A DNA stretch of 64,000 nucleotides from Tenacibaculum tangerinum (GCF_029853675.1 NZ_CP122539.1:2313001-2377000); one strand, 5' to 3'; positions 1 to 7,708 are shown, counted from the first letter of the stretch. Made by a program: numbers and translations. The notes: generated by a model not told the origin, from the letters alone.

Positions 1-140
1 TCACGATTCATACTTACTACATAAGCACTGGTTAAGCCTGCAAAAAACATTACCATACTAATCATAGAAACCCATAACATGGGTTTTGCCGACTTGCGTT
101 TTGCTACTTGTAATTCTCTTTGTATTGATTGTTCACTCAT
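1..140 (-). CDS. Heme-copper (cytochrome c) oxidase subunit III, N-terminal fragment
   Basis: The minus strand reads from an ATG at 140-138 to the window edge without a stop, giving about 46 residues that start MSEQSIQRELQVAKRK and continue into a hydrophobic segment with FAGLTSAYVV. This cytosolic arm and first membrane helix match subunit III of Bacteroidota cytochrome c oxidases, an inner-membrane component of the terminal respiratory complex. The ATG overlaps the last base of the upstream cyoE stop (TAATG), so the two are probably translationally coupled. That neighbour, which makes heme for the oxidase, supports the call. The gene is cut by the window edge. Confidence 0.8.
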   Translation of the reverse strand, partial: MSEQSIQRELQVAKRKSAKPMLWVSMISMVMFFAGLTSAYVVSMNR

Positions 141-1042
141 TAGTGTAAAAATTTATCTACCACATATAGTATGGGTACAATTGTAATATAAAAAACACTC
201 ATTAGCATTAATTTACGAGCATCGGTATTTTTTTCTGTTTTATATAGTTGTATGGCATAATACAACATAAGCATCCCTAGTAAAAAGATAATCACTGCTG
301 TTAAGGGATAGATGTATAAATCTCCTGTTACTTTAAGTACTGGTGCAATCGACATTAATATCATAATACAGGTATAAAAGATAATTTGCACCACCGCTCC
401 TTTATCTTTTTTATCCATCGGAAGCATGTGCAGTCCTGCTTTGTTGTATTCTTCAAACTGTAACCACCCGATAGCCCAAAAGTGTGGGAATTGCCAAAAA
501 AACTGAATCATGAATAAAAACCCTGCTTCTATCCCAAATTTTCCCGTTGCTGCGACCCATCCTAACATAAAAGGAATGGCTCCTGGAATGGCTCCTACAA
601 AAACGGCTAGTGGTGTTACTGCTTTTAACGGCGTGTAAGCACTCGTGTATAAAAAAATTGAAATCGCTCCAAATAAGGCACACTTCGGATTGATTACATA
701 TAAAATAGCAATACCTGCAATCGTAAAAATAGTGGCAATTATTAAAGCGGTTGTAGTAGACATTCTTCCTGATGGCAACGGTCGGTTTTTGGTTCGTTGC
801 ATAACGGCATCAATATCTTTTTCTATCACTTGATTGAATGCATTGGAAGCTCCAACCATTAAATAGCCTCCTAAGGCTAACAGCAATACGGTTGTATAGT
901 CTATCGTTTCTGCTCCTAATAAATACCCTGTAATAGAAGTAAAAACTACACTAATTGACAACCCTACTTTAGTAAGTTGTTTAAAGTCTTTATAGATTGA
1001 TTTTACGGAAGATTCAGTATGTACCGACGAAACAGAATTCAC
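140..1042 (-). CDS. cyoE: Protoheme IX farnesyltransferase (heme O synthase)
   Basis: UbiA-family polytopic membrane enzyme that farnesylates heme B to heme O for the terminal oxidase. The prenyl-diphosphate signature NAFNQVIEKDIDAVMQRTKN and a second conserved loop with MLPMDKKDKGA are present, among about eight to nine hydrophobic helices. The frame is open back to a TTG at 1090, which would give 316 aa. I prefer the GTG at 1042 (300 aa, starting VNSVSSVHTESS): the stretch before it contains TATCTTTG on the minus strand (1064-1071), a good Bacteroidota -7 box, so it is probably leader. The stop overlaps the subunit III start by one base. Function is secure; the start is not. Confidence 0.9.
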   Translation of the reverse strand: MNSVSSVHTESSVKSIYKDFKQLTKVGLSISVVFTSITGYLLGAETIDYTTVLLLALGGYLMVGASNAFNQVIEKDIDAVMQRTKNRPLPSGRMSTTTALIIATIFTIAGIAILYVINPKCALFGAISIFLYTSAYTPLKAVTPLAVFVGAIPGAIPFMLGWVAATGKFGIEAGFLFMIQFFWQFPHFWAIGWLQFEEYNKAGLHMLPMDKKDKGAVVQIIFYTCIMILMSIAPVLKVTGDLYIYPLTAVIIFLLGMLMLYYAIQLYKTEKNTDARKLMLMSVFYITIVPILYVVDKFLH

Positions 1043-1136
1043 TTCTTTATTTAAAAATTTTTGCAAAGATATTTTATTCTTATTGAACAACCATATATTT
1101 TTAGTGGAATTGAGAGCGAAAAAAGTTAAAAACCGC

Positions 1137-1166
1137 TTTGTAATTCAAAAAATGATGTTATATTTG
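1137..1166 (+). promoter_or_regulatory. Bacteroidota-type promoter of the tRNA cluster
   Basis: TTTG at 1137-1140 and TATATTTG at 1159-1166, 18 bases apart, match the flavobacterial -33/-7 consensus (TTTG, about 19 bases, TAnnTTTG). They lie about 50 bases upstream of tRNA-Gly. Confidence 0.65.
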
Positions 1167-1214
1167 CACCCGCATTCGCAGTAATGTGCGTTCATTAACA
1201 TAGAAAATGACTAC

Positions 1215-1289
1215 GCGAAAGTAGCTCAGGGGTAGAGCATCACCTTGCCAAGGTGAGGGTCGCGGGTTCAAATCCCGTCTTTCGCTCCA
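1215..1289 (+). tRNA. tRNA-Gly (anticodon GCC)
   Basis: Acceptor arms GCGAAAG and CTTTCGC pair fully. The anticodon loop TTGCCAA gives GCC at 1247-1249, and the T arm holds GGTTCAAATCC. CCA is encoded at 1287-1289. It is first in a three-tRNA cluster. Confidence 0.95.
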
Positions 1290-1309
1290 ACCTTTTTTTA
1301 AAAGAGTAT

Positions 1310-1398
1310 GCTGAAGTGGTGGAATTGGTAGACACGTTGGACTTAAAATCCAATGAGCCGTAATGCTCGTGCGGGTTCAAGTCCCGCCTTCAGTACCA
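1310..1398 (+). tRNA. tRNA-Leu (anticodon UAA), copy 1
   Basis: A class II tRNA with a long variable arm (GAGCCGTAATGCTC). The loop CTTAAAA gives anticodon TAA at 1344-1346. The acceptor stem is GCTGAAG/CTTCAGT with a terminal G-U pair, discriminator A, and an encoded CCA at 1396-1398. It is followed directly by a strong terminator. Confidence 0.95.
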
Positions 1399-1399
1399 A

Positions 1400-1432
1400 G
1401 AAACCTCACTTGTATGAGTGAGGTTTCATTTT
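1400..1432 (+). terminator. Rho-independent terminator after tRNA-Leu copy 1
   Basis: An 11-bp perfect stem, GAAACCTCACT (1400-1410) with AGTGAGGTTTC (1417-1427), a 6-base loop, then ATTTT. Confidence 0.8.
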
Positions 1433-1458
1433 AACAATAGTCATTTAAAAAAGCATAC

Positions 1459-1544
1459 GCTGAAGTGGTGGAATTGGTAGACACGTTGGACTTAAAATCC
1501 AATGGGCCGTAATGCCCGTGCGGGTTCAAGTCCCGCCTTCAGTA
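1459..1544 (+). tRNA. tRNA-Leu (anticodon UAA), copy 2
   Basis: A near-perfect duplicate of the tRNA-Leu at 1310. The only two differences over 86 bases are a paired change in the variable arm (GAGC/GCTC to GGGC/GCCC), which keeps the stem paired. Unlike copy 1, the 3' CCA is not encoded; CAA follows the discriminator A. Confidence 0.95.
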
Positions 1545-1549
1545 CAAAG

Positions 1550-1579
1550 CCTTAGCATTTTTTGTTAAGGTTTTTTTTT
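1550..1579 (+). terminator. Terminator after tRNA-Leu copy 2
   Basis: The stem CCTTAGCA (1550-1557) pairs with TGTTAAGG (1563-1570), with one G-U pair, followed by nine T. Confidence 0.8.
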
Positions 1580-1645
1580 GTTTTAAACTTTTCTTAAACA
1601 TTATAGTGTAGAGACCGGATCATGGATCATTCCTAAAAGTTGTGT

Positions 1646-2640
1646 TTATGCGAAAATTTGTATTAATCTGTAAAGAAAGAACTCTACATTTCTGAAGCCT
1701 CTAAATTGTGCTCTAAAGGCTTTTATTTTGGCATTAAAAGATCCTGCAAATGCGTTTGTATTTCTATTGTCAAAATAATTCAGTATAGATTGATAATTTA
1801 GAGATATCGAGTTTGCTACAATATTAAAAGCTTAAAATCCAGATTCTTCTACTTCCTTAAACCAATGGGCTAATTTTGTATATGCTATTTCTTTAGAGAT
1901 AGTTTTGTTGTTAAAAAGATTCCTAAGTTTTTGACATATTCCATATGCTTTTTTAATATCTGGATAATTCTCAAATAATATTTTGGCTCTTTGTTTCTGA
2001 TTTTGAGTCCAGTCTGCTTTGGATTTGTATAATAGATAACGACTTCTAGCTAATAATTACTTTAAAGTATCTCCATTAGTAAAAGTTTCATTGGTATATA
2101 CTTTGTTCTTGTTTTTAGCCTCTCTTATATCGTTATTTTCTTTATCTATAGCTTCCCAACGATGTTTTATACGAATATCTTGTAAAGCGTCTAAGGCTAA
2201 TTTTTGTACATGAAACCTATCGGTAACTTGAGTTGCTTTAGGAAAGCATTTTTTAACAATTAGCTTGATTGTATTAGCCATATCTAAGGTGATTTCTTTT
2301 ACCTTATTTCGTTTAGAACTAGGAATTTTAAATAGCTTGTCGATAACTTGTTCAGTTTTAGTTCCAGCAATGATAGCGACAATACTCCCTGCTTCACCTT
2401 TTGCTTTCTTATTAGTACCAATGGTATATAACTCTCCTTTCGATAAAGCGAATTCATCAATGGAAAGTTGCTTTCCTATATTTTCAGAAAACAGTAACCA
2501 ATCTTTAGCTTGTGATTTTTCTTTCCATTTTTTAAAATCACTTAAATAATCTTTAAACTGTCGTTGTAGCTTTTTGCCATTGAGTCCATAAAAGCTAGCT
2601 ATGGTATGATAACCATTGGCTTTAGTACTGATTAATTGCT
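1646..2640 (-). pseudogene. ISAon1/ISL3-type DDE transposase, two nonsense mutations
   Basis: The minus-strand frame reads ISTKANGYHTIASFYGLNG, then SIDEFALSKGELYTIGTNKK (first catalytic Asp), EITLDMANTIKLIV (second Asp), VTDRFHVQKLALDAL, and ends in FNAKIKAFRAQFRGFRNVEF. These are hallmarks of the ISL3/ISAon1 DDE transposase. TAA codons at 2057-2059 and 1832-1834 interrupt an otherwise continuous frame that ends at 1646. In active relatives, as I recall them, the third catalytic residue sits in an NASAESFNAKIK-like motif; here it reads NAFAGSFNAKIK, so the Glu appears lost. The frame is +1 to the small ORF at 2622-2999 and overlaps its 3' end by about 20 bases. Confidence 0.8.
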
Positions 2641-2999
2641 TTTAAAAAAGCAGCAAACTCAATAGTCATACGAGTTCCATGTGCTACTAGATTCCAATCT
2701 CTATAAATCACTTTTTGAGTGGTTTTATTAAGCCATCTTCTTCGTTTGATATGAAGTAATACTGTTTTGCCTCTCAATGGAAAATCCTCCACTATAATTT
2801 CTTTATAAAAACCATGAGAAATAACCATATCCTTAGAAAATTCTTCAGGAATACCTTTTTTCTCTTCAAAATACAAATGAAGACTATCATTAATGGTTTG
2901 GTGCTTTATAATATCAAAGTGTGTAATTAGTATTTCTGGTAATAAACCTTTCAGTAGGTCGATGTAGGGATCTAAATTATTTTTTGCAAAAATCAACAT
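2622..2999 (-). CDS. ISAon1-family transposase N-terminal-region protein
   Basis: A 125-aa open frame without internal stops. Its features (YIDLLKGLLPEILITHFDI, EDFPLRGKTVLLHIKRRRW, MTIEFAAFLKAINQY) match the small first ORF of ISAon1-type elements, which normally works with the transposase frame just downstream. A parallel, more decayed version lies at 3306-3669 on the other strand. The partner transposase here is broken, so this ORF is probably not functional even though it is intact. The N-terminus begins at the junction with an IS630-like relic, so the native start may be lost. Confidence 0.65.
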   Translation of the reverse strand: MLIFAKNNLDPYIDLLKGLLPEILITHFDIIKHQTINDSLHLYFEEKKGIPEEFSKDMVISHGFYKEIIVEDFPLRGKTVLLHIKRRRWLNKTTQKVIYRDWNLVAHGTRMTIEFAAFLKAINQY

Positions 3000-3240
3000 T
3001 AAATATCAATTCGCCCACAACTTTTGAGATTGACCCATTTTTAGCTTTTCTAAGCTTTGAACTAAGTAGTATAGCCTTAATACCTTTTTCTTTATAAGCT
3101 TTTAACCATAGCTCAATACTCCGAACACTATAGCCTAGATGACTTGCTAAATCCGATTATTTTTTGAAAATTCCTTCTTTTATATGAATTAGCGATTGTA
3201 ATCGTAAAACATTTTTAGGATTTGATTCTTTTCGAATCAT
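2977..3240 (-). pseudogene. IS630-like transposase helix-turn-helix fragment
   Basis: The minus-strand frame from an ATG at 3240 reads NVLRLQSLIHIKEGIFKK, a stop (TAA at 3157-3159), then SDLASHLGYSVRSIELWLKA and YKEKGIKAILL. This pattern (LASHLG....W...YKE.G) is the N-terminal homeodomain-like helix-turn-helix of IS630-family transposases. It runs into the neighbouring ISAon1 copy at about 3000 and stops at 2977. No catalytic DDE part is present. It is a fragment left by nested insertions; the family call rests on motif resemblance only. Confidence 0.5.
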
Positions 3241-3253
3241 TGAGCGAAGTCTC

Positions 3254-3815
3254 GGGTCAACGACAATTTATGAGGATTGACTATTTTAGGAGTTTAAATA
3301 AGTTCAATACATATAGAATTATTAGAATCTGTCCTCCCCCAAGATTTGCTAGTTTATTTTGATATTATATCCTTTGAAAAATTAGAAGATATTTCAGTTA
3401 AAAGGGATGCTTTTTACATCTACTTAGAAGAGAAGAATATTCTACCCCAAGTTTACTCAAAGCTTGATTATGAATCTAAAGGATTTGTTAGCAGTAAACA
3501 AATTTAAGACTTTCCTGTATGCGGTAAAGCAGTTTATCTTCATATAAAGACAAGACTTTGGCGAGATAAGAAGACTAAAAAGATAGAAGTTAAAAATGAC
3601 TATTCATTCATTGCAGAAAGCTGTAAATTAACGGCAGAACTTTCTGCTTTTTTTAAAAGCTACAGGTAGAGACCCGATAAGATAAGATAAGTAATATAGC
3701 AAGTTATTATGGTATTTATCCCCGGACTTTACAACGGCATTACAAGAAACAAGTAAGCGGATTTGATAGTTGGAAACAAAAGCCACATTGTGAAGATTAT
3801 CTTATGTATCCACAA
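3254..3815 (+). mobile_element. ISAon1-type element, copy 2, 5' part only (truncated by IS3)
   Basis: A rightward 5' end starting GGGTCAACGACAATTT. The first 105 bases are nearly identical (5 differences), in inverted orientation, to 5276-5380. It contains a small N-terminal ORF relic (ending 3669) and the start of a transposase frame (ISNIASYYGIYPRTLQRHYK and QVSGFDSWKQKPHCEDYLMY). The frame breaks off at 3815, where an IS3 end (TGGACTACTAAATTTGG) begins. Confidence 0.65.
3306..3669 (+). pseudogene. ISAon1 N-terminal-region protein, nonsense-interrupted
   Basis: The plus-strand frame reads HIELLESVLPQDLLVYFDI, FYIYLEEKNILPQVYSK, then TAA at 3505-3507, then DFPVCGKAVYLHIKTRLW and CKLTAELSAFFKSYR with a TAG at 3667-3669. 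It aligns residue for residue with the intact 125-aa ORF at 2622-2999 (HIELL/YIDLL, LYFEEKKGIP/IYLEEKNILP, DFPLRGKTVLLHIK/DFPVCGKAVYLHIK). It is the same family but a different element. The start codon is unclear; an ATA or a lost ATG lies near 3303. Confidence 0.6.
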
Positions 3816-4710
3816 TGGACTACTAAATTTGGTACAATTTTTCTAAGCCACTTGTTTATATTTATATTCTGTTAATTTTCTTTCCATTTCCAAAGGAGTC
3901 ATATATCCTAAAGCTGAATGTATTCTTTCTGTATTATACCACAATATATATCTTTCGATACACTGATAAAGATGTAGATGGTTTTCAAATTGATATTGAT
4001 TTAGGTATTCATATTTAATAGTTTTAAAAAAGGATTCTGCTAATGCATTATACCAACAATTACCTTTTCTACTCATACTTTGTATTACTTTTGTATTGAT
4101 ATTTAATAGTCGAACTATTTTATTAGAGGTGTATTGGACTCCTTTATCGGAATTAAAAATAAGATTGTTTTCAATAGCACGTGTATTTCGAGCTTTAATC
4201 CAAGTTGGATACACGGTGTTTTCTGTGGTCATATCTTCACTCAAAGTCCAACCCACTACTTTATGATCTGCTAAATCGATAATGGTTGTTAAGTAGTTCT
4301 AACGTTGACCTAATGGGATATAAGTAATGTCAAATACCCATTTTGGACCTATTTGAGTACTTGTAAAATCTCTATTAAGTATATTTTTAGCTACTGGATT
4401 ATCGTGTTTTGATTGGATAGTTATAACAAATTTCCGCTTTAAAATACTTTTTAATCCCATTTGCCGCATTAATCTACCAATGTAGGAAATACGATAAACC
4501 AAGCCTTCTGATTGTAATTTCTTTTGAACTCGGGTGCTACTATAAGCACAACGACTTTGTTGAAAAAGATATTGAATTCGCTCTTTTAAATACACCAATT
4601 TCTCATTGAGATTCTCTTTATTAGAAAACCAATTATAATAAGAATTCCTGCTTACTTTCACACATTTACACATCTTCTCAACCGAATATAATGCCTTATT
4701 TACTAAAATA
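3816..4710 (-). mobile_element. IS3-family element, 5'-truncated
   Basis: The right end on the minus strand finishes ...AAATTTAGTAGTCCA at 3816, with the TG...CA type end of IS3 elements. It contains most of orfB and no orfA, because the 5' part is replaced at about 4710 by the IS200/IS605 element. It is inserted into ISAon1 copy 2 at 3815/3816. Confidence 0.7.
3843..4709 (-). pseudogene. IS3-family transposase OrfB (HTH_21 plus rve integrase core), amber-interrupted, N-truncated
   Basis: Continuous frame FILVNKALYSVEKMCKCVK, SRNSYYNWF, then the rve core PKWVFDITYIPLGQR (first Asp), NLIFNSDKGVQYTS (second Asp), WYNALAESFFKTIKYEYL (Glu) and IHSALGYMTPLEME at the C-terminus. All three DDE residues are present. 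TAG at 4299-4301 splits it where related proteins have a Trp-like residue (QR-stop-NYLTTIIDLAD), consistent with TGG to TAG. Upstream and downstream halves are in the same frame, so this is a nonsense mutation, not a frameshift. The N-terminus and orfA are missing. Confidence 0.85.
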
Positions 4711-5275
4711 AACCACTATGGACTAAAGTGCCATAGGTTTCTTCCCGACTAAAGTCGGTTGTACGCAATCACTCTAATATGAAATTGTCATTATCATTTG
4801 TAGATTTTCGATGATACTCCAAATATTCATTTACCATTTTATCGGTGATATTACCTGTACTCCAACATCCAAAACCTATTGCCCAAAAATGCCTGCCCCA
4901 ATAACGCTTCCTCAATTCTGGAAATTTTTCATGAAGCTTTCGTGAACTACGACCCTTTAACTTTTTTACTATAGTGCTGATGTTTTGGGAAGGGCAATAC
5001 TCTATGTGCATATGAACATGGTCTTTGCTAACAACACCTTTCAATATATTAATCCCTTCTGCATCGCAAATCTGTATCAGAATTTTTCGACAATCCTTCT
5101 GAATATCTCCTTGTAAAACTGAATAACGGTATTTCGTGCTCCAAACTATGTGCACGGTTAAACGAGAAACCGTGTGTCCATTTACCCTTTGTTCTGACAT
5201 AAAAACAAAGGTAAGTATTTTTAGAAGCTAAAGCGAAATCCACTAAAGTGCATAGTTTTAACTATTTTTGAGACC
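4711..5275 (-). mobile_element. IS200/IS605-family element carrying tnpA only
   Basis: About 565 bp with one gene (tnpA) and no tnpB. As expected for this family there are no inverted repeats, but subterminal hairpins: CTATGG/CCATAG at 4716-4736 and CCGACT/AGTCGG at 4745-4758 at the right end. CACTTTAGT recurs near the left end (about 5240-5249). Its insertion separates the IS3 relic from ISAon1 copy 3. Exact ends are inferred from where flanking IS homology stops. Confidence 0.7.
4769..5200 (-). CDS. tnpA: IS200/IS605 family transposase TnpA (Y1 HUH nuclease)
   Basis: 143 aa, the usual length for TnpA, with no internal stop. The HUH metal motif lies in KDHVHMHIEY, followed by the conserved KLKGRSSRKLHEKFPELR and RYWGRHFWAIGF. 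A Tyr sits in the C-terminal helix (ITDKMVNEYLEYH), the expected place of the nucleophile. Such enzymes move one strand of the element by cutting at end hairpins, which are visible beside it. It looks intact and is the only apparently functional transposase in this IS cluster. Confidence 0.92.
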   Translation of the reverse strand: MSEQRVNGHTVSRLTVHIVWSTKYRYSVLQGDIQKDCRKILIQICDAEGINILKGVVSKDHVHMHIEYCPSQNISTIVKKLKGRSSRKLHEKFPELRKRYWGRHFWAIGFGCWSTGNITDKMVNEYLEYHRKSTNDNDNFILE

Positions 5276-5380
5276 AATAAACTATCAAATCTTGGGGGAG
5301 GACAGCTCCTAATAATTCTATATGTATTGAACTTATTTAAACTCCTAAAATAGTCAATCCCCATAAATTGTCATTGACCC
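5276..5380 (-). repeat. ISAon1-type element 5' end, copy 3 (inverted partner of 3254-3358)
   Basis: These 105 bases, read on the minus strand, match 3254-3358 with five substitutions and include the start of the N-terminal ORF (HIELLGAVLPQDLIVYW). The copy ends abruptly at the IS200/IS605 left end at 5275. The two ends therefore bracket about 2 kb in head-to-head orientation. Confidence 0.75.
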
Positions 5381-5564
5381 GATAAAATATCAAATTGAAT
5401 TACCTAAAAATTAATAGCGTGTCATGTCGATAACGAGAAGTATAAGAGATGAGAGATATCAATACTACGAACATGAGATTCCTCTATTCGTTCGGAATGG
5501 CGCTTTTAAATGGGTTTTAGCAATGAAAATATTAAAATCAACGCTATGGCATCACGAACTCACA
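5378..5564 (+). repeat. MITE-like dispersed repeat, copy C (left end lost)
   Basis: Shares the core of the repeats at 44341-44560 and 61411-61630: AATATCAAATTGAATTA, GTCATGTCGATA..GAAGTAT, TCGTTCGGAATG, TTTTAAATG, and ends ATCACGAACTCAC at 5551-5563. That end is one base off the IS982 terminal repeat. The left end merges with the ISAon1 end at 5380. It abuts the 3' end of the metB-type gene. Confidence 0.65.
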
Positions 5565-5580
5565 ATTATTTAGGTATGAA

Positions 5581-6738
5581 CTACTTTGAAAGAGCCTGCG
5601 CTAAATCGTCCAATAAATCTTCAATATCTTCTACGCCAACACTCAGTCGGATTAATGAGTCGGTAATTCCTATTTTTAAACGCTCTTTTTCTGGAATGGA
5701 TGCGTGAGTCATCGTTACAGGGTGGCTTACCAAACTTTCTACTCCACCTAGCGATTCAGCCAAGGTAAAAATGTTGGTGTTTTCTAAAAAAGTCAACGCC
5801 GCTTGTTTGCTTTCATCTTTCAATCGAAAAGAAACCATACCTCCAAAAGCATCCATTTGCTTTTTGGCGATTTCATGATTTGGATGACTCTCTAATCCTG
5901 GATAAAACACCTCTGCTACTTTTGGATGCTTTACTAAATATTCAGCAACTGCTTTTCCGTTTTCGCAATGTCGCTGCATACGTAAATGCAAGGTCTTTAC
6001 GCCACGAAGTGCTAAAAACGAATCCATAGGTCCTGCAATCGCACCCGCAGCAAACTGAATAAAATGTAATTGTTGTGCTAACTCCGCATTTTTGGTTATC
6101 AAAGCTCCCATTACCAAATCGGAATGCCCGCCTAAATATTTGGTTGCCGAATGCATTACAATATCAACTCCTAGATCTAACGGGCGTTGTAAATAGGGTG
6201 TCGCAAAGGTATTATCAACCGCCACCACAACATCAGGCTTAGCCTTTTTTACAGCTTTGGTGATTTCCTCTATATCTGCAATTTTCATGAGCGGATTGGT
6301 AGGTGTTTCTATCCAGATGAGTTTGGTGTTTTCAGAAACTGCATCAGTTACCTTCGCAACTTCATTCATATCAACATACTGAAATGTCAATCCGTATTTT
6401 TCAAACAATTGGGTAAATAGGCGATAGGTTCCTCCATAAATATCATCTCCTGCAATAATCTCGTCACCTGAGTTCAAGGTACGTAATACACAATCGATAG
6501 CTGATAAACCTGATGAAAAGGCAAATCCGTGTGTTCCATTTTCAAGAGCAGCAAACGCATTTTCTAATGCTGTACGTGTTGGATTCGCTGCACGTGAATA
6601 CGCATATCCTTTGTTAACACCTGGACTAGACTGTGCATAGGTGGAGGTTTGAAATATCGGAGGCATTACTGCGCCCGTAGCTTCTTCTGGTTGTTGCCCT
6701 CCGTGTATGGTTTTCGTGTTGAACTTCATCTGTTGCAT
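5581..6738 (-). CDS. metB: Cystathionine gamma-synthase/lyase-type PLP enzyme
   Basis: A Cys/Met-metabolism PLP-dependent enzyme (fold type I) of full family length, 385 aa. It has the substrate-loop YAYSRAANPTRTALE, the cofactor region SSGLSAIDCVL, WIETPTNPLMKIAD, VDNTFATPYLQRPL, and the PLP lysine motif MHSATKYLGGHSD. It probably makes cystathionine from an activated homoserine and cysteine (gamma-synthase) or cleaves cystathionine. The two cannot be separated by sequence alone, so the symbol is provisional. An ATG three codons inside (MKFNTKTIHGG, at 6729) may be the true start. It is 41 bases downstream of the DinB-like gene in the same direction. Confidence 0.85.
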   Translation of the reverse strand: MQQMKFNTKTIHGGQQPEEATGAVMPPIFQTSTYAQSSPGVNKGYAYSRAANPTRTALENAFAALENGTHGFAFSSGLSAIDCVLRTLNSGDEIIAGDDIYGGTYRLFTQLFEKYGLTFQYVDMNEVAKVTDAVSENTKLIWIETPTNPLMKIADIEEITKAVKKAKPDVVVAVDNTFATPYLQRPLDLGVDIVMHSATKYLGGHSDLVMGALITKNAELAQQLHFIQFAAGAIAGPMDSFLALRGVKTLHLRMQRHCENGKAVAEYLVKHPKVAEVFYPGLESHPNHEIAKKQMDAFGGMVSFRLKDESKQAALTFLENTNIFTLAESLGGVESLVSHPVTMTHASIPEKERLKIGITDSLIRLSVGVEDIEDLLDDLAQALSK

Positions 6739-6779
6739 TTTGTTGTTGCTTTTTTTAAAACAACATTCATTTATGAGAC

Positions 6780-7235
6780 TTAAACCAATTTACACATGCT
6801 CATGATAATGCCTAAGTGCATTCCTTCGTGTAAATTGTTAAAGGCAATAGCACTTTCAATAGAGTCTAGTACAAAACCTGTACTGGTTTCGTATTTTTGA
6901 TATTCTTTAAAAATTCCTGCTTCAAAATCTTCCTCTAAAGTATCGGGTAATCCGATGAGTAATTCTTTTACTTCTTCAAATTCCTCTTCGGTAAATTTTT
7001 TAGTTGGAAAAGTTCCTTTTCTGTATCCTTCTACTAAGTCATCAGGTACTAAGCAATCCAATCCAGATAAGGCATAGTGTAATAGTTGTTGTGTAACCAC
7101 CAAGTGCGCAACATTCCAAGCAATATTATTATTGAATCCTTCTGGAATGACGTGCAATTGTTCGAGTGATAAGCCTTCTATTCTTTTTAAAACTAAGTCT
7201 CTTGATTTTTTTAAAACCTCAAACTGTGTATTCAT
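6780..7235 (-). CDS. DinB-family (YfiT-like) putative metal-dependent protein
   Basis: 151 aa, the typical size of the DinB/YfiT four-helix-bundle superfamily. Conserved histidines occur in IAWNVAHLVVTQQ near residue 44 and in NNLHEGMHLGIIM near the C-terminus, the usual metal-ligand positions. Relatives include thiol-dependent transferases and damage-induced proteins; the substrate here is unknown. It starts at ATG 7235, divergent from the ArsC-like gene at 7299, and runs toward the metB-type gene with which it may be co-transcribed. Confidence 0.75.
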   Translation of the reverse strand: MNTQFEVLKKSRDLVLKRIEGLSLEQLHVIPEGFNNNIAWNVAHLVVTQQLLHYALSGLDCLVPDDLVEGYRKGTFPTKKFTEEEFEEVKELLIGLPDTLEEDFEAGIFKEYQKYETSTGFVLDSIESAIAFNNLHEGMHLGIIMSMCKLV

Positions 7236-7298
7236 TTTTCTACTTATTTTAGCTACTTCAAAGATACCTATTTAACCAACACCATAAAATTTCCATCA

Positions 7299-7646
7299 AT
7301 GAAGAAAGTTTATTTTTTACAAACTTGTGATACCTGCCGTAGAATTTTAAAAGAGGTAAATCTTGACGGATTTGAAAAGCAAGAAATAAAAACCCATCCG
7401 ATTACCGTGGCGCAATTAGAGGAAATGCGTACATTAACAGATAGCTACGAAAGCTTATTCAACAAGCGTGCTAAGCTATATCGAGAAATGGATTTAAAGA
7501 ATCAAAATTTAACAGAAACTGATTACAAACACTATATTTTAGATGAATATACGTTTTTAAAACGCCCTGTTTTTATCGTTGGCGACCAAATTTTTATCGG
7601 AAACAGTAAAAAAGTAGTAGAAAATTTAAAGGCACTTATTAGTTAA
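7299..7646 (+). CDS. ArsC/Spx-family thioredoxin-fold protein
   Basis: 115 aa, the normal length of the ArsC/Spx/YffB family. A CxxC (CDTC) follows the first beta strand (MKKVYFLQTCDTCRR), and the C-terminal part has TFLKRPVFIVGDQIFIGNS with the cis-Pro region. Members are arsenate reductases or unidentified glutathione/thioredoxin-linked reductases. No ars operon surrounds it, so arsenate reduction is only possible, not shown. A hairpin terminator follows directly. Confidence 0.8.
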   Translation: MKKVYFLQTCDTCRRILKEVNLDGFEKQEIKTHPITVAQLEEMRTLTDSYESLFNKRAKLYREMDLKNQNLTETDYKHYILDEYTFLKRPVFIVGDQIFIGNSKKVVENLKALIS

Positions 7647-7656
7647 ATAACAATAC

Positions 7657-7685
7657 AACTCCGACTGTAAAATATCGGAGTTTTT
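7657..7685 (+). terminator. Terminator of the ArsC-like gene
   Basis: AACTCCGA (7657-7664) pairs with TCGGAGTT (7675-7682), followed by a short T run. Confidence 0.75.
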
Positions 7686-7708
7686 GATACATTCTATTTT
7701 CTTTTCTT

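Larger units (their letters stand above)
1611..2999 (-). mobile_element. ISAon1-type (ISL3-related) insertion sequence, copy 1, decayed
   Basis: A leftward element with a small N-terminal-region ORF (2622-2999) followed by a transposase frame (2640 to 1646). The 3' end near 1611 contains GGATCATGGATCATT. This resembles, imperfectly and inverted, the start GGGTCAACGACAATT of the related copy at 3254, as expected for terminal inverted repeats. The 5' end is missing, because sequence above 2999 belongs to another IS relic. Two in-frame stops make it non-functional. It lies just beyond the tRNA cluster. Confidence 0.7.

Noticed and set aside
2977..3240. A helix-turn-helix regulator gene
   Set aside because: The frame contains a stop, has no effector domain, and resembles an IS630 N-terminus inside an IS cluster.
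4711..5275. IS605-type element with TnpB/omega RNA
   Set aside because: The element is too short and has no tnpB frame; only tnpA is present.
7299..7646. An arsenic resistance locus
   Set aside because: Only a generic ArsC/Spx-fold gene is present, with no arsR, arsB or acr3 nearby.
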